64,000 bases of DNA from Phoronis australis (Eukaryota > Phoronida > Phoronidae), in contig NMRA01000043.1 of the NCBI GenBank assembly GCA_002633005.1, positions 368,474-432,473 on the forward strand, read 5' to 3'. Shown in pieces: positions 26,601 through 40,977 of the stretch. The notes beneath the pieces were generated by a model. That model worked only from the letters and a program-made list of their open reading frames with translations, was not told where the DNA came from and did not search any database. Position numbers and translations under genes: made by a program. Numbering within the stretch: the first letter of the stretch is position 1; each line of letters opens with the position of its first letter.

Positions 26601-29600
26601 TAACTTAAGTAGTCCAGTCTAAAGCGACAACAAACTATCACTTCTTATGAAGCCTAGAAATCATTTTTGTCTGAATAGAGAGGTAAATTTTATTCCGATA
26701 AGGGGCTTTGTTGTGTTTTTGACAGCAGTCACAGGTATATAGTATCATTAAAGAAATAATTCCTGCAGATACAACAACAAAGAAACTGACCGTTTACAAA
26801 TAAGATTTACATACAATCATGCAGTGAAACATTAAAACTCTGCTTACTCTTTAGCCGCATAGGACGGGTGGGCTTGGCGTTCTTCTTTGCAGCCTTCATG
26901 GTAGCTTCGGAGGCCATCGTGTGTGGGGATGATGGGGGCTCTTTAAGGTCATAATGCTTGCCATTCTCTCGGTGAGGAGTGTAAGGCAGGGACAGTGATC
27001 TGTAATCAATCATGTACAACTGTTTTCCAATAGTAAAGAAAGACTATTAGTAAATAAGAGACTTTCGGTGATATGTTTTAGATCAAATTTCCACTTGTGT
27101 CATCACACTAACATGGTACAGATATCAGCTGAGTTTTGTGCGTTCAAAATGTAACAACACCTTGATATGTTAGCCCTTCCCACACCTAATTTTTTTCCTT
27201 TCATCGAATATATCTGAAGGTAAATTCCAAAACCAAAGCATCATTATTGGAATATAAAGAACACTAACACAAAATTAATACAATTTTATTAGACTGTGGA
27301 AAGAAGTGTTTGAACAGATTTAACCTTGGTAAATTTTCAACATGGCAGCTTCTTTGCATTACTTGGCATTAAAACATATTATTGGAACTCAGACACATAG
27401 TAATGACTCACATACTTGAATGTGCTTCATGATACATTTCATGAAACAAAACGAATCACTGACTGTAGACTAAACACATTCATTAGCTAACAACTGCACG
27501 GTGTTGTTAATCTGTGATGTTACCACATGCATTCAATTCATAAATCTGCAACAAAGGTACATGCATTCTCATAATGAGCCATGCAGCAGCAGCTCTCAAG
27601 CTCACCAGTGATCAGCATGGATTGCATGAGAACTCATGAGACACTTTCATAGGATTTGATTCTACACAGCAGTGTTGTCTAAATCACCACAGTTCACTGG
27701 TGTCTAAAGGCCATTTTTGAGGCTGCCAACTGCGTAAAGTCTGTTCTGCTGGCCTGACTGTAAGTGAATCTTTGACAACATAAGCAACACTTTAATTTGT
27801 ATTTCGTCTCAAACACTCACGTCTCCAAGATGTTCGCCTTATCAGCCTTGCTTCTCTTGCTCTTAACCTTTTCAGAGAAGCCATTCTCCTGAAGGTGTGG
27901 CTCGCCCGAGGGATGGGGATCATCAGCAGACTTCTTCGCCTTGGTCTTAGTCTTCTGTTTCTCTGCCTTGGGCACGAGTGGTTCTGGAGTAGAGCAGCCG
28001 GCGCTGGAGTTCTGCAAGGGGAGATAAGCATGCCACAAACAGGTACAAAACGTGCCATACATCTAAGGAACTGAATAGCTGTGCACACCTACCATTCCCA
28101 TTGGTAGTCAATTAAATGGGCACTTCCTCTAGACTTAAAAGCTAAACATGGAAATGAAGAAACAGAATGGATTAAGCAACATGAACATCAATAGAGGGAT
28201 AATCTGCAATTCATGCACAGCGGCTCACGTTAGTTGGACAACACTGTCAAAACTAATATCATTTCTACAAATTTTTACTTGCCAATGCCCTGTACGATTG
28301 GTGGGTGGGGGAGAGTGAAAATCATTTTCTGACATAGCATAGGAAAATTTGACACCCGTTTTGTGTGGGTGAGCAACTTTCGCTATATAACTTGCACTTT
28401 AGGTGGTGACTGTGGAAGAAATGTTCCTTTAAAGCAGCTTGAGCCAAGCCATCTCAAAAGAAGCTGAATTCAATGGGTTCAAGGCATTAGTAAACAATTA
28501 CACTTCTACACCACACACACACTACAATCATTAATTAGCACAAACCTTGTCATCATTGTCAAGACTAGAGGTCTCTGTGGTCGTCGAGGAGTTATCGTCC
28601 CTATCCAGCTCATTCATTTCCTTACGCTGTTTCTTCTCCAGCTCTCGTCGTTCTTTCTCTTCTCGGCGAATCATAGCTTTAGTCTTGTGCTTCATCTTCT
28701 TCTTACCTACAAAGTCAACCTTCCAATGTGAGTTCAATTTTAAATTTCAATTTTAACCACATTAGACTACAAGTCATTGTAAACTACTGCACACTAAAAA
28801 AAAACAATTCCTAGAATTAATGGAACATTATTGATTTTATGACCAAAAAACATGCTTTTGAGGTTATTGTTAGACTTTTTTAAGAAATGAGTGTTTTTTG
28901 TGATTTGATTACAAATCTCCAAGTATCACCATTGTCTGACAGACATTTACTGAAATCATTATTCACTTCAGTCGTATTGAAAACCATCATATCCAATAAA
29001 GTAAATAAAATGTACCGTCTTTCTTTTTTGACTCTACATCAAGCAGATTATTAGTGACAGTAGTAACGTTGGCAACGACGATGTCCGGCTTTACATGATC
29101 TTTGATCAGCTTGCTGTTTAACTTGTTCTCGTTGTTGACTTTCTCCAAGACTTCAGCGGACTTCCTCTTTTCAGTATTTTCCTTGTTCTTCTTGTCTTCA
29201 AAATTACTGTTAATACTCTGTAGCTCAGCCGAGTTTCGTTTCGCGAGTTTTTGACGCGACCGCTGCTTCAACTCACCTCGGTTTTCATTGTTGAGTATAC
29301 TAGCCTTTTCTGTTTGACATTTTGACTGTTTTAATTCTTTTTCTCGAGAACTCTGTCGATCATACGATGGGCGTATCGTCTCGACCTTTAGGATGGTCTT
29401 GTTATTGCCAACAGGTGGTGATCCGTTCTCCTTCTTCTCTTTTGTCTCCGACTTGCACCCAAAAAAATTGAATGACGGTAGGTGACTCGAGATCTTGCAA
29501 TCACGGCCTGATTTGGACGAGGTCAGACTGGTCAACCGACGGAGATCGAAAATCTTGCTGCGGTCAAACTGCCCATTGAGCAAGACATCCGCTTGGAATA

Positions 29601-32600
29601 TGCGGTCTGACTCGATGTACGTGTAGAGTAGGATGACTAATAGGAAGAAGCCCATGGCTGAGACACAGGAATAGTAAAGAATGGGTTCCCATGGGGGGCG
29701 GGGCAAGGTGGACGCACAGCGAGAGAGTAAGTGGGGAGGGAGGGTGGCCTGTAGGGTGTAGTTGAGCTCATGGCCGATGCTGCTATGTACGGACAGTGTT
29801 TGGCGGATCTTGGACATGGTGAAGTCAGGTGTGAACCTGAAAAAAGGAGGAAACAGGTGAGAAGTCAGGTGTCAACATGAAACAATGGAGAAAGAACACC
29901 TGCTTAGTATATAATGTCACAATAACTGAAGTCATGGTAAAATTGAACACAAACAAGATGATTAGTTCTGGTTGCCAAGAAACATGAGAAAGTGCCTATC
30001 CAGCTTTTTGTTTCCATTGTGAGTTTCAAAACTTGTCTAATGCTAGAAAATGACTAATCATATTTAATTTTTGGTCCAAGAACTTGTTTTACATAAAATT
30101 TTACGGACAATACAATGAATAATTACGATACCAAATGCATGTTTTAGGTAGTCGCATAGGGTATCAGTTCCTTATTGTTCAGTTCAATATTGACACAACA
30201 AAATTACTAAGCCAAACATAATCTCAAGCAAATACAAGTTTTAGGAGTTGAAAAACCTTCCGTGTTTGCTTTGGTGCGTTAGGTCGCCATAGTGACCATT
30301 CAATGGATGTTGATTAACAAAGAGCAGGTGATTACGATTAACTACGTACGCCACTTCAATCTTTCTTGTTTCACCCGGTTCTAGCTTGAACGCCTCACAG
30401 TTCAGGACACGAAATCCGTAACCTTCGCACGACAGACCATTGACAGAGAAGCCGTGCACAAACACTTCGAGTTCCCCCGTGTTTTTTATGGTAAAAGTTC
30501 GTCTGACAGTGAAATTAGGCAATATGTGTCTTTGTGGTCTCTTTTCTGCAAAGGAAGTAGAGGCATTTGAAGACAGCTCAAATGTGAATAACACTATTCC
30601 ATTAACAAGTGAAATCATTCAGCTTAGAAACCATCAACAGATATTACTGCCATTGTGTAATTAATTAGAAATGGCAATATCAGAATCAAGTAGATGACTG
30701 CAGACATACTAAACAGCACTGTAACAAATTTACACTGAGCATGAGACCCAACAAAAGAATCCAGGTTGGAACTGACTTTCAAATAATCTCGATAATAGAA
30801 AGCAGCTCCTTTCCACACACCTCACACTGACCACAAAGAAATCTGATGCTAACTGATCTTCAATGAGATGACTTTCTGGTGCCCTAGGACCAAAACTTAA
30901 GGTCAAAATCTTTAACACTTTCCAATGTCAAATCCCCAACTTACTCTCACAGTTCAGGAGATGCGTTTTGTTGAGTTCAAATAACAGGGGTGATGCTGAG
31001 CCCGGTCGCTGATTCCCAAGACGTAACTCCCCATAGGCTCCCCGGCCGTGGAGAACCAGAGCCTCCAGGATCGTTACATTATTACGGACAATAAGCAGCG
31101 TGGTACGAGCGATATCATCCTTAGGATGAAATCCAACTGTGATGAGAAATCGTCGATGTTCGTGCATCCAAATTGGCAGTGACCTGTTGTGAGTCTTAGC
31201 GCCGACTGTATTTTCTATTTTTCGCCGAAACAATGTCACTGAATTGTTAACTAAGTGAGGCTGTAAAGACAGAAATTGAAAACTTGAACAATAGTACTCA
31301 CAAGACTCGACCATGACATAGTAGCATGACAGCAATAAAAACCGCCCACGAGAATGATGAACACAATAAAACGTTAAATTCAATCTCAACAACAATTGAT
31401 GGAAAGAGCTATGAATTACACAACAAATACAGAACCTATGTTGCATTATGACATCCCCACAGAACAAAGCAAACTTTCGTGGGCTGTTCCAGTAAAAATG
31501 TATGGGAGGGGGAAGGCACTTTCATTTTCTACCCACCACCCAAATTTTCTTTTATTTCTCCAACCCACCACCCATACATTTTAATTAGGTTGAAATGCAA
31601 CCACCCATATTATTTAAATTATGCTTGAATTATTCATGGTTATGTATGTGTTCGGTTTTATTCTCTTTAGATATTTTCGGTCATCAGTGTTTCGCTAGCC
31701 AACACTGGTCAGTAGACACATCAGCTCCCTCCCAGGCAAGGGATAAACATTCACACATGCTTTCCAGTGAATAGCAATTAATGAACAAGAATGTTGGTAT
31801 GCACCCTTCGTGTGAATTGCACATGACAGGTGCTAGGGGTGCGCATTATTTCAAAATTCCTACAATAGGAGTAACACTTGTAAACAAATTGCCTCTAGGA
31901 CACACATCATGATCTGTTAAGCACCTTTAAGATGATCGACAGACAAGAACTAGCCGTCTTTTCAAATGTCGAAAACTGAAGAGGCCAACAGGGTGGTCGA
32001 ATCAAAACGCAAATACTGTTGTCAGCACATTCCTGCCACATATCTTTGCGCCAAATTTCACCCAGTTGCGCCTAGTGGTTTTTGAGATAATCAACCTGTC
32101 TTGTCAAAAACTAAAATGGCCAACAGGGGGTACTATGGTAGCCAAATCTGTCTGAAAATTGACTGGTGCAGGTGCATCCCTACCATCTATTTCTGTGCCA
32201 AATGTCACCATGATCTGTGTAACGGTTTCAACATAATCAACAAACGAATAATGAATGACTTGAGGAGTCGAAAACTAACAGAGAGTGCCAGAGTGGTTGA
32301 ATCCGTCCAAAAACGACTGGTGCTGGCACATTCTCGCCATATACCTCTGTATCAAATTGCATCGTGAACGTCAAGCAGTTTTCGAGGTAATCGACGCACA
32401 AGAAATGGCTTGTCGAAAACTAAAACAGCCAACAGGGGGGACCACAGCAGCCAAATCAATTGGTGCTTGCGCATCCCCAACAAATAACATGATCCGCTAA
32501 GCGGATCTTGAGATAAGTGACACACAAAGAATGATAATGACGGTCAAACAGACAGATGGACATACAGACGGAGGGACGGATGCGATGCTGACCATATGCG

Positions 32601-35600
32601 TCTAAATAAGATTTTGTGGGTACACAAAAATTCCATGTGAGATCACAACTCATGTCGGTTACCACAAACTATTACTGGCATGCACTGTAATATCAGCTTG
32701 TTTGGAGGAGCAGCGCAATCAAATGCTTCAACAAAAATGTATCTTGAGAAGACTGGCTTTAGGACAATTTGTACAGTACGCTAATGCCGTCACATTACCA
32801 CACAAGGTAAAATTTTGACTATTTGCAGCACGGTTTGGACATTGGAAGAATGAAAGTTATGGTTATTCCTTCTCACCTATATTGAAGATTCAGCCTAACA
32901 GTAAAAAATTCTCACCCTGTGAATTTCAATCTCCTCCAAGCGAAACATTTCCTCGTCCTCTGTTTCCACATAGTCGGTGAGATACTCGCCAAGCTGCGGT
33001 CCCAGTAGGTCTAGGATGGTCTGAGGACTCGGGTAACTAGCCAGCAACACTACCTGGGCAATAGCTATAGTGTCCGAGGGGTTTTTTAGCTCCACCATCA
33101 GGGCCTAGAGAACACAACAAGATATCAATAGTGCACCAGACACATTAATGTGACACATGGAGATACGAAAAGATGTCAAGTTAACACAATGTTCATTAAT
33201 AAATCAGTTTCTCACATGACCTGGACTGTGTTACGACACCACTGGTTAATAACTTTTTGATATTACATAGATGAATCACAAAGTAGTGCAAAGTAGAAAT
33301 ATATACGCCTAAAATTTTATCGTATGCAATACACTAAAACAACCAGACGCCCGCCAAACAAACAATGCCGGAATTCCGAGAAGATGACAAGGTTATTATT
33401 GACAAATCAGGTACTGCAACCGTACGTATTCCCAGTCGGAAGGAGATGCAAGCAACTTCTTAAACGGACCCATCTTCGGCAGCGAATCCCATATCCATGT
33501 TCATTCCAACGGAGACGAACCCCAACTCAAGAAATGCGGAGACACTGTCTAGCTGTGCGGTCTCAAGGTCAATTCAGTGCTCATGCGTGGGGAAGTCTTG
33601 CTGACTGTTATTTTTAAACATTTTTTTAAGTTTCAATATTACAACTATAAAGACTATTTATTACATTCTAACATGGATATTTGCTACGAAAGCTGTATGC
33701 AATTTATAATTGCAATTGCTAAGTTTAAAATAAAACTATTAACAAAAAGTAACTGTACTTTACATTGCGCAAGCGTGTTTTTACAAAAGTTGCGTCATAT
33801 GGTTGACAGTTTTATACATGTTGAGTTTTTTGGCAAAAAATGCCATTTTTACAGTTCCTGTGAGAACACAAATCCTACACTAAGGTTTATGACATGGATA
33901 AAACCTCTTGGAAATTTCATTAGAATCCCTCAGCAAGCCTCAGGATTCTCTATGTATTAGACTGCAATTAGCTGCTGACGAGAGCAAGGTATACATGACA
34001 GCACTGGCACTTATGCCGTTACTCGGCTGGTTGCCTGTAAATACCCATTACAAACTTTGCCCATTTCATGGCACCTTGGAATTCGTCAATAGTTCCTTTT
34101 GTGTGATGGATGGCAATTACCACATTGACGATGACTTCACAGTAATAAAACACTGGTTGAAATATTGTAGTAAACAACATCTTGATTACAATCAACAGAT
34201 ACATCTCAACAAAATATTCAATCCAGGTAAGCTGTGAGCACACATTAAGATAAAATTTGTTATGTCATACCATCTGTCGGGTTACTCACCGAACTATTTC
34301 CTATTTGTGTGAGCGGGAATCTCAGTATAGGTGGCGTGTACCTGTAGAAGTACCTGGGCCACTGGAAATGGACCTGGGCAGGGAACAGGAAGCCTCGGAT
34401 GTCACTGATGTCAACTTGTACCGTGATGTTGACACTGAAGTGAAGAAAGGGGACGTGTGATAAGCTTGTCCACAGGTGAAAATTCAGGATTATAACTAAA
34501 GCAACGTGGGGCATTGACATGGATTGTAATGAATTGATCAAAAGATGTTAAAAGCCGTAACAGGTGATGAAAACTCAGTAAAGCTACAAAATACACAAGA
34601 CAAAAATTAATATAAAATAGATGAAATGCCCAACATTTCGAGCTCCGCTATTTTTCACAAGGTGTAACATTGCAATGAATGTTTGTGCTCCATTCTGCAA
34701 TTACCAGAGCAGACGACACACGTTAGTTTTAAGGACCATATATTAAAGCCTATCTTGAACGGTAACACTATTGTCTTGTAAATTTGGTTCCTATGTTAAG
34801 AGCATCGCTCTGAGCACACTAGTGCCACAAACTGCCAGATGTAATGATCTGTTGTCTACGTTACCATGAGAATCACCTCTTAATTCAAACAGCTGCGAAT
34901 AACACACACACACGCAACGGTGTTCTATTCAGACCCCTATTCAATACAACTGTTATCGGCCTTTGGTTATTTGTGCTGGGATCTCGCAGTGACACAATAT
35001 GGCATGAAAGAACAGCTTCACTTATCATTTAACGGGCTCACATTTGTATGACTGAATTCGCATTTTCTTATTATACAAAGGCTTTGCGAGGACAATCTTT
35101 CTAGCCCAATACATCTAAAACAACAAAATCCCATTGAAGAAAGGCTTTAAAATCAAGAAACTCCTGACTACACAATGTTTATTTCAACATCTCAAGCTCA
35201 CAGAACAGCCTCCCGTTCAGTAACGCTAGGACCTCGCTAAAAAGCAAGACTTCGCGAGATAACGCGAGATATTGCCGTGCATTTTAAATAAGAACACGTG
35301 ACTTTGACTAGGTTTTAGCTAGGTCCTAGTGTAGGTCCTAGCGGCTACTAAACGCATGCCTGGCTTCCTCTTAAGTACTTACGTCGTCTGCTCTGTGAGA
35401 CCGAGAATGTCCCACTTTTGACGAAACCTTGTATATAAATACTGATCTATGTCCGCAACGTCCTTGTTGAGTGAAAGACCTAGTAACCACTGGTGACCAG
35501 CTGAAACCAGAAACAGGTCATGACTTCAAGTCAAAATTTAAACTGTGCTCCGTAACAGAAGCCACCTTTTGATTTAGGTCCCTTACTGAAATGAGAAGTG

Positions 35601-38600
35601 ATTTCTGAGTTTGCAAAAAAGGGACAGTTTATTACTAAAGGAGACGATGCTTGTCACATAAAATGAAACGTCACATCAACTTTCAGAGCCAGACCTCAAC
35701 CAGTAACAGACTGTCAGTTCTATCAAAGCCATGAAATCATCTCTAAATGAGCAAAGGTGATTGGCCAGAATCAAGTTTGTTTTTGTGATTGATGGCGAGC
35801 TTACAACCGCTTTTTCTCACATGACCTGGAATGTGTTACGATACGACTGGTTAATAACAACGAGTATGTAATTTTTTTGATATTCGTGTCTGCCCATTGG
35901 GCGAAGCACAAAGTAATGCAAAGTAGAAATCCATACGCTTTACAATGTATTGTCAGCAAAACACTAAAACAACCAAACGCGCACCAACCAAACAATGACA
36001 GAATTCCGAATAGGTGATATGGTTATGACTGACAAATCGGGTGTCACAACTGTACGTACTCCCGGTTGGAAGGACATGCAAACAACTTCTTAAACGGACC
36101 CATCTTCGACAGCAAAAAAGTTGCGTCATGTGGTTGAAAGTTTTAGACACGTCAAGTTTTTCAGCAAAGAAAACAAATCCTACTTTCGTCTCAGATTTAT
36201 GACATGGGTAAAACCCCTAGGAAATTTTGTCAAAATCCCTTTGCCCATGTCATTAACCTGAGACTCGTGTAGGATTCTCTACATAAGTACATCTCTTCAA
36301 AATAAACATCGTATGATAGCTACATTATAGGTCACTTCAGTAAACTTTATTTGCAAATAAGGGCAACCAGCATGCTACAAAACAGTGACATAATTACTTG
36401 TAAATAATTTGGATATGAGGTTTAGCAAAACTCAACAGTCATCACCGTGGAAATTCATGAGAGTGACAATATGCATATCAAGCTGTAGTTTTAGTAGAAC
36501 CCTAAGGAAACACAGACTGTAAAAACTCGTTTAAATATTCATTCAAAGTTCGACAAAAGGTTGTTTTACCACTCAAAAGCAAGTAGTAAGGCAATAAACT
36601 GAAATTCCTGCTACTCATTAAAATCTTTATACAGAAATACTGACTGGCTATGTCTTGCAACATAATGAGAATATTGGCCATACCTGGAATGTTTGTAGGT
36701 AAACCTAAATAGCAGTCATCCAAGCACTCACGCTTGGCATCAAAATATAGTTTTCCCATCTGAAAATGAAAAAAAAAACAGCCACTTATTTTCCTAGCCG
36801 CATATCAATTTTGACGATTGCAAATCATAACAATATTGCAAATAATAACAATATTGCTATCTAAACACACCACTTGAAAACAGCACTTTTAAATGTCAGA
36901 ACACAATACATTACACGATCCATTACACAATACATTACATGAATATATGCTTATTAAAAAGAAAATCAGGAGTTCAACAGATTGCCAAAAAATCAAGCAT
37001 AAGAATCAGTTCAATGGTATGTCGCCTTTGACATTCCCAGACTATGGCCTCATATTATTAAGTAATAAGGAAGCACATAAACGCCTGTGTCACCTCCACT
37101 TAGTTAATACACCTATTGTCTATGCTGTGATAACATCTTAAACAGCTATATCAATATCACAAGAGCAATGCAGAGCATTGAAATGCGCTCACGAATGCAC
37201 AGCAAACGGTGTGCTTCTTGGGGCATTTATTAGTATAATAAAAATGGCCACTAGATGGCACAAAATATGTTGAATCATCCGAAAACAGGTATATAGTCAT
37301 TGTCTCTTTAATAAGAAAGCTATTTACCAAATTTCATAAAAACCCGTCAAGGAACTTTTGAAAAACGAGGAAAACGGAAAACAAAGAAAGTTGCCATGAG
37401 GAGGCTGTGGGTGCAAAAAAAAACATAACTGCCACTAGGAGGCACCACAGTAGTTGAAGTTGTTGGAAAATCATCATCAACCGTCCTAATCCCACTAAGA
37501 AACATATATGCCATTTTTCACAATCATCCTTAGAGGGGTTTGGTTAATAGAGGGACGGATGCCAAAAACAGAATAGAAAACAGTGGAAATGGCCACTAGA
37601 TAATGCAAAACATATCGATTCCATCTGAAAACAGGAACATATCATCGTTTAAATAGAAAAGGTTTTACCAAATTTCAAAAAACCCATCGAGCAGCTTAAG
37701 AGAAACACAGGAAATGGAAAAAATGAAATTGCCACTAGAGGGCACAGTGTTTGTCGGATCTGTCAGAAAGGAGTTGTCGTGACTGTCAACTTCATATAAA
37801 TACACTTGCTAAATGTAACTAAGATAGCTTGCAGAGTTTAGGAGATACAGCCATGGCAGTAAAAAAAAAACTGCCACTATGAGGCGCCACAGTAGTCGAG
37901 GTCAATGGAAAATCATCGTCAGCCGTCCTCTTTACATTAGGAACACACATGCCAATTTCCACAGTTATCCTTAGAGTGATTTGGTTGAAAGAGGGGCAGA
38001 CGCCAAAAAACACTTTAAAACAGTAAAAATGGCCACTAGGTGGCGCAAAGTTCCTCGAATCCATCCAAAAATGAGAGGATAGCGTCATCTAACTAATAGA
38101 TGCCAAACTGCCAAATTTTATGAAAAACCATGGAGAACCTCCAAAGATACAGATGTAAACGAAAAAGCTAAAATTGCCACTAGGGGGCGCACCGATAGTC
38201 GGAGAGGTCCGCAATTTGTCGCTTTGTTGTCAGTTTCATAGGAACAGATCTGCCAAATCTCATCAAGATCGTGTAAGGGGTTTAGGAGATACAGCTGCAG
38301 ATGCCCGACGGCAGACGCCCAGACAGAGATGACGGAAATATGCACCCACATGTAAATATGTGAGCGCTTAATAACAGTCAAGTATACAAACTTACTATTG
38401 TATCTTGTTGTGGTTCAAGCATTATGGGAGAATTTTTCGGTGGCTCCCAGTAAAAGCGAGAATCGTTGGGTTGAAAATACACTCTTTCAACTTCCATATA
38501 AGTTTCAAAAGTGCTTCGGAGTATAAGAGCTTTAAAAGTTACTTTTTCCTGAAAAACGAAACAGCACATTTGAATAAACAGTTACCAACAAGCAAAAATA

Positions 38601-40924
38601 CAAAACCGGCTTCAATAATAAGCCTGGACTACTTTAACTATCTAAAGTACCAACCAAGTTTTATTCAAATGTCTATACTTTACATCCCCAACAACAGGAA
38701 TTTGGTCAGCTACTATGGTAGTAAGATTCCCAATAAACCATGTTTCCAATTTTCAGAGAAATCATAAAAAATGAAAGCAGACATTTCAGACTGTGAACAA
38801 ATCAAAAGTATAAATCTAGGTAATCTACTTACTGGATAAACATTATCAAAAACTATTTTGTCAGGAACTGCTTGTATGCTTCCATCAGCAGTGCGTAAAG
38901 TTATAGGGATGTACAGGATCTGAAACAAAGTGTAAGATATCTTTAATGTGTCATCATGACTTTAACACGTCACAGTGATTGAAATCCAAAATGAAATGCG
39001 TAAAATAGTGGGGTACAGCCAATTTGCTGTATATGTGGTTTAGTATCTTTAATATCAGTGACAACAAATAAAAACTAACAGAAGTTCCGCATAAAAATTG
39101 ACTAAAAGTAGCCAAATGTTCTCAGAAATTTGAACGGTAAAGACAACTTACTTGAAACTGACTGACTATTTTAACTTCTGCAGCAAAAGTGGCTTCATAG
39201 TCAGGAGCAACCAGATTGACACTGAACACAGCAAAGTGGTATGGCTTTAAGATTAACTGGAATACCAAACACACAACACATGATCAGAGTGGTATAGCTT
39301 GCTGATTAACTGGAATACCTATCATAGACCACATGATCATAATACGTACACAGTTAAATCCAGTCAACATTGTCATGGCTCTAAGTTGAGCACACATCTC
39401 TAGTTCCAAGCAAACACTAAATCACAGATTGAACAAACAAAAGAACATCTGGTGATTTTGAGCATACACTCCAACACCCCACAGCAAATAATCCCAGAAT
39501 GCAACACTCTTGCATGTATCTATTTCGCTAATCAATATCAATGAAAATAATGGTGTAATTGTGAGTCAGGACTCATCATTTACATTTTAAAATGTTAAAT
39601 GTCAAGAACGTTATCATGCTTACCGGGTCTTTTTGTATTTCTGAAACATTGTGCTTTTTACTGAGTGCTGTGCCATTTCCTTTTTCAACACCAAGAAGTT
39701 CTAGAGTAGTTTTACGGAGATTCGCTCGGTAGTGCGATATTACAATCTGAAATAAATTTAGCACAGTGTAGTACAAGTATTGAAATCATAAGACTAATGT
39801 ATTATTCACGGGTTTCATTTAACTAACGATAATTCCAAAAGGGATCCTTACTAAATACTGGAAACATGATGGTTTTCAGTCAACAATTGATCAATACTAG
39901 TGCACTATAATAAAGTACAGTGAACATTTGTGTCAGTAAACGTTATGTAATCTGTTCATTTAGCCGAATATCTACAAAAGAATTTAACTTTGTAAATGAA
40001 TGTATTTTTTAAAATTGGAAAGCCATTAGAATTTAATTTTCAATTTTATATCCAATTGCAACTACTTTTTCACAAAATTTATTGAAAAAGCTACATTCAT
40101 AGCAAAACAATATCGATTATATAACCACGTTTTATTTAATATATGAATTCATGATGAAAGCTCAAAAACATATATTGTTTTATGTAACTTCTAAGTTTTT
40201 CATAAAAACCATTCCGTGATGTCATCTCGCATATAAATAGGAAATTATTTAAGGTATAGAAGGTATTAATAGTGATTTTCAGAAAACGTGTCAAACACGG
40301 CAAGTTTTTTTTTTGCTATGGAGTTTCAGTGTGAGTGAAGATATCACTGGTAATTTCTAAGAAAAATGAAGCAAACGCTGTACTACTTTTTAAGAAGCAC
40401 ATAACATACATCTATTGGGTTGTCGTTCCTGATGGTGAACGTCATACTTCTCTCCTCATCCATGCCCAGAGTACCAAAGTCTAGCTGACCCTCGTAAATT
40501 TCAGGGCGATGGTGAACAATCTAAAAGATGAACATCAAAGTAAAAAACCAAATGAAATAGCAAACCCTATTTTCAATTTCAAAGTGTCTAAAGCCCCGCC
40601 TACAAGATGGTGTTTACATCAAAGTGTATATGTATGTTTACACCAGAGTGCATGTTTATGGAAGTTGTATATTTTTGCCATATAAACGCAAATACACCCG
40701 GGTGTAAAGCTACACTTAGTTGTATAATTACACCACCACCAGAGGTTGCGTAAATACAAATTTATACACGGGCAAATATACACCTGCTACATGTAAATGA
40801 GATTTAAATTTACATATGACTGCCATTATGAGATTATTTCTGTGATCTCATCTCACCTTAAAGCAATACCACTTCCCTTTAAACGCCCAAAAGATCCTGT
40901 TGTCATATATCTTTTATTGAAATG

Positions 40925-40977
<53 letters not shown>

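Noticed and set aside
36690-36710. Alternative donor TTAG|gtttac inside exon p
   Set aside because: It keeps the phase but removes the conserved GLP residues and is a weaker donor than CAG|gtatgg.
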